NCBI GenBank assembly: GCA_017445525.1
Contig: JAFSTZ010000447.1
Span: 1-6,445 of the forward strand
Length of the DNA: 6,445 bases
Source of the DNA: Eubacterium sp.
Lineage (GTDB): Bacteria; Bacillota; Clostridia; Lachnospirales; Lachnospiraceae
Reading direction: 5' to 3'
Shown here piece after piece: positions 4,797 through 6,445 of this stretch. Position numbers and translations under genes: made by a program. Below the pieces are notes generated by a model. The model did not search any database. It was not told the DNA's origin and was given only the letters and a program-made list of their open reading frames with translations. Within the stretch, counting starts at the first letter, position 1; every line of letters starts with the position of its first letter.

Positions 4797-6221
4797 ATGG
4801 GCGGATTTTTTGGAGTTGTTGAGAAAAAAAGCAAGGAAAACGATTGTACTTTTGACCTGTTTTTCGGCACGGACTACCACTCACATCTGGGAACCAGACG
4901 CGGTGGTATGGTCGTTTATGACGAGGAAAACGGTTTCGACAGAGCTATCCACAATATAGAAAATGCCCCTTTTCGAACCAAGTTCGACAAGGATATGCAT
5001 GATATGAAGGGCTTTATGGGCATCGGATGTATATCCGATTTTGAACCGCAGCCGCTCATTGTCCGTTCTCATCACGGCACCTATGCCATCACAACTGTCA
5101 GCAAGATAAATAATGTCGACGATATCGTCAAAAAAATATTTGAAAACAGCTCGCTCCACTTCCTCGAGATGAGCGGAGGCGAGATAAATGCAACCGAGCT
5201 TGTGGCTGCGATCATCAACCAGAAAGAGAACCTGATCGACGGCATCAGATACGCTCTCGAGCTTGTAGACGGCTCTCTGACTCTTATGCTCATGACCCCG
5301 AAGGGGATTTATGTCGGCAGGGATAAATACGGCAGAACGCCGGCATTTCTCGGAGAAAAAGATGAGGCATACTGCATCACCTTTGAGGATTTCGCTTACA
5401 GAAATCTCGGCTATCACGACCTCAAGTGCATCGGTCCCGGCGAGATAGATGTAGTTACTCCGGAGGGTATCAAAACTCTCGTTGCTCCGGGAGATGAGAT
5501 GAAGATCTGCACATTTTTATGGGTATACTACGGTTATCCGTCGAGTTCATACGAGGGTATCAGCGTAGAGGAGATGCGCTACAGATGCGGTGCGTGTCTG
5601 GCAAAGAGAGATACCGTAAAGCCGGATATCGTGGCCGGTGTTCCGGACTCAGGCACGGCTCATGCGGTTGGATATTCCAACGAGTCAGGTATCCCGTTCT
5701 CGAGACCATTTATCAAATACACGCCGACCTGGCCGAGATCATTTATGCCCACGATACAGAGTAAGCGCGACCAGATCGCCAAGATGAAGCTTCTGCCGGT
5801 GCACGACCTGATCGACGGCAAGAGTCTTCTGCTCATCGACGACTCCATCGTCAGGGGCACACAGCTGCGTGAAACCACAGAGTTTTTATACGAAAGCGGG
5901 GCAAAGGAGGTTCATATCAGACCGGCTTGTCCGCCTCTCGTTTACGGATGCAAGTACCTAAACTTCTCCAGATCACGCTCAGAGATGGATCTGATCACCA
6001 GACGCATGATCGCACGGCTGGAGGGCACCGAGGATGTTTCCGATGATGTGCTTCAGGAGTATACTGATCCCGATTCAGAGAAATACAACCGCATGGTTGA
6101 GGAGATACGCAAAGAGCTGAACTTTACATCGCTGCAGTTCAACAGATTGGACGATATGCTGGAAGCAGTGGGGATTGATACAGATAAGCTATGCACCTAC
6201 TGCTGGAACGGTCAGGAGTGA
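4797..6221 (+). CDS. PurF-like amidophosphoribosyltransferase paralog with degenerate glutaminase domain
   Basis: True PurF makes 5-phosphoribosylamine from PRPP and glutamine, the first step of purine synthesis. This 474-residue protein has both PurF halves. The N-terminal Ntn-glutaminase-like half (1-230) starts MGGFFGVV where PurF has an N-terminal Cys. The Arg motif HxRYST is replaced around MGIGCISDFEPQPL (74-87), HNGN by TVSK (100-103), and SDTE by NATE (131-134), so no glutaminase residue remains. The phosphoribosyltransferase half keeps VAGVPDSG (279-286) and the PRPP loop LLLIDDSIVRGTQ (344-356). C238, C385, C466 and C469 match the four Fe-S cluster ligands of the B. subtilis-type enzyme. 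The flexible loop reads YTPTWPRSF (308-316) instead of NRYVGRTF. It may use free ammonia, borrow a glutaminase, or have another substrate. Transcribed divergently from tmcAL; no purine genes are nearby. Family certain, activity uncertain. Confidence 0.9.
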   Translation: MGGFFGVVEKKSKENDCTFDLFFGTDYHSHLGTRRGGMVVYDEENGFDRAIHNIENAPFRTKFDKDMHDMKGFMGIGCISDFEPQPLIVRSHHGTYAITTVSKINNVDDIVKKIFENSSLHFLEMSGGEINATELVAAIINQKENLIDGIRYALELVDGSLTLMLMTPKGIYVGRDKYGRTPAFLGEKDEAYCITFEDFAYRNLGYHDLKCIGPGEIDVVTPEGIKTLVAPGDEMKICTFLWVYYGYPSSSYEGISVEEMRYRCGACLAKRDTVKPDIVAGVPDSGTAHAVGYSNESGIPFSRPFIKYTPTWPRSFMPTIQSKRDQIAKMKLLPVHDLIDGKSLLLIDDSIVRGTQLRETTEFLYESGAKEVHIRPACPPLVYGCKYLNFSRSRSEMDLITRRMIARLEGTEDVSDDVLQEYTDPDSEKYNRMVEEIRKELNFTSLQFNRLDDMLEAVGIDTDKLCTYCWNGQE

Positions 6222-6445
6222 TTTCTTCTTCTTGGGTAATTTTAAGAATTTTTTGTTAACACTCGCTTTTAAAACTTCATATATGTAGTCGTAATTAAAA
6301 CGCGAGTCGTATGCGCGGATGCCATGGGTGTCCGCCATTTCTCTACTATAGTCTTTTAACGGATAAACTCTGAGGTCAACATGACCTTCGCGGTAGTCTG
6401 TGATGACCGGAACGAGCTTCGGCTTTTTGATCTCAACAGTATAAG
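6189..6445 (-). CDS. C-terminal 84 residues of an unrecognised protein (runs off right edge)
   Basis: A minus-strand frame stays open from the right edge to a TAG at 6191-6189. The visible part begins YTVEIKKPKLVPVITDYREG and includes VDLRVYPLKDYSREMADTHGIRAYDSRFNYDYIYEVLKASV before a lysine-rich end (KKFLKLPKKKKS). The composition is protein-like: charged, with many Tyr and Asp, and no membrane segment. The codon choice resembles the neighbours, and at least one alternative minus-strand frame is interrupted. No family is recognised. The last 33 bp overlap the PurF-like gene tail to tail, antisense to its final Fe-S cysteine codons. The start lies beyond the window. It could be spurious, but 84 clean codons of this character make a real gene more likely. 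Confidence 0.6.
   Translation of the reverse strand, partial: YTVEIKKPKLVPVITDYREGHVDLRVYPLKDYSREMADTHGIRAYDSRFNYDYIYEVLKASVNKKFLKLPKKKKSLLTVPAVGA

Noticed and set aside
4521..4880. A 120-codon N-terminal extension of tmcAL in the same frame
   Set aside because: It crosses the tmcAL promoter and structured leader and overlaps the start of the PurF-like gene on the other strand. A strong ribosome binding site and the conserved MNVVGIIAEYNPFH start mark the ATG at 4520.
4881..5417. A 178-codon minus-strand open frame inside the PurF-like gene
   Set aside because: It is an antisense shadow of a strongly conserved coding region and resembles no known family.
6401..6440. Possible plus-strand terminator (CCG...CGG then CTTTTT) for the PurF-like gene
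   Set aside because: The stem is only 5 bp with a bulge, about 190 bp past the stop codon, and inside the convergent coding frame.

Overview
The window looks like chromosomal DNA of a Gram-positive anaerobe of the class Clostridia, most likely Lachnospiraceae. This is inferred from strong AGGAGG-type ribosome binding sites, consensus sigma-A promoters, a zinc-type S18, the YlbM/TmcAL family protein, and a PurF paralog of a kind I recall from Lachnospiraceae genomes. I could not run a search to confirm it. No mobile element, CRISPR array, rRNA or tRNA gene is visible.

Layout, left to right. (1) 1-277, minus: the first 92 codons of a phosphofructokinase gene, running off the left edge. It has its own promoter and a long leader holding a perfect 14-bp palindrome and a hairpin against its ribosome binding site. 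(2) 449-1704, minus: the conserved operon rpsF-ssb-rpsR (S6, single-strand DNA-binding protein, S18). It has a strong extended -10 promoter, a leader that may be the S6:S18 autoregulatory element, and a clear intrinsic terminator. (3) 1777-4661, minus: tmcAL (tRNA-Met acetate ligase family) followed 32 bp later by malQ (4-alpha-glucanotransferase). They are driven by a perfect TTGACA-17-TATAAT promoter and preceded by a strongly foldable leader of about 105 nt. (4) 4707-6221, plus: a divergently transcribed 474-residue PurF-like protein. It keeps the phosphoribosyltransferase and Fe-S cysteine signatures but seems to have lost every glutaminase catalytic residue. (5) 6189-6445, minus: the C-terminal end of an unrecognised protein, overlapping the end of the PurF-like gene tail to tail.

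How they fit together. The ribosomal/ssb operon is housekeeping, with two likely RNA-level controls: a leader structure, and a stem that covers part of the ssb ribosome binding site just after the rpsF stop. Phosphofructokinase and MalQ serve glycolysis and maltodextrin/glycogen turnover. TmcAL would modify the wobble base of elongator tRNA-Met. The PurF-like protein is the most unusual protein. The most unusual non-coding element is the three-tier foldable leader upstream of tmcAL. Three of the listed start sites (rpsF, tmcAL, the PurF paralog) were moved from the longest open frame to an internal ATG because the ribosome binding site dictates it.
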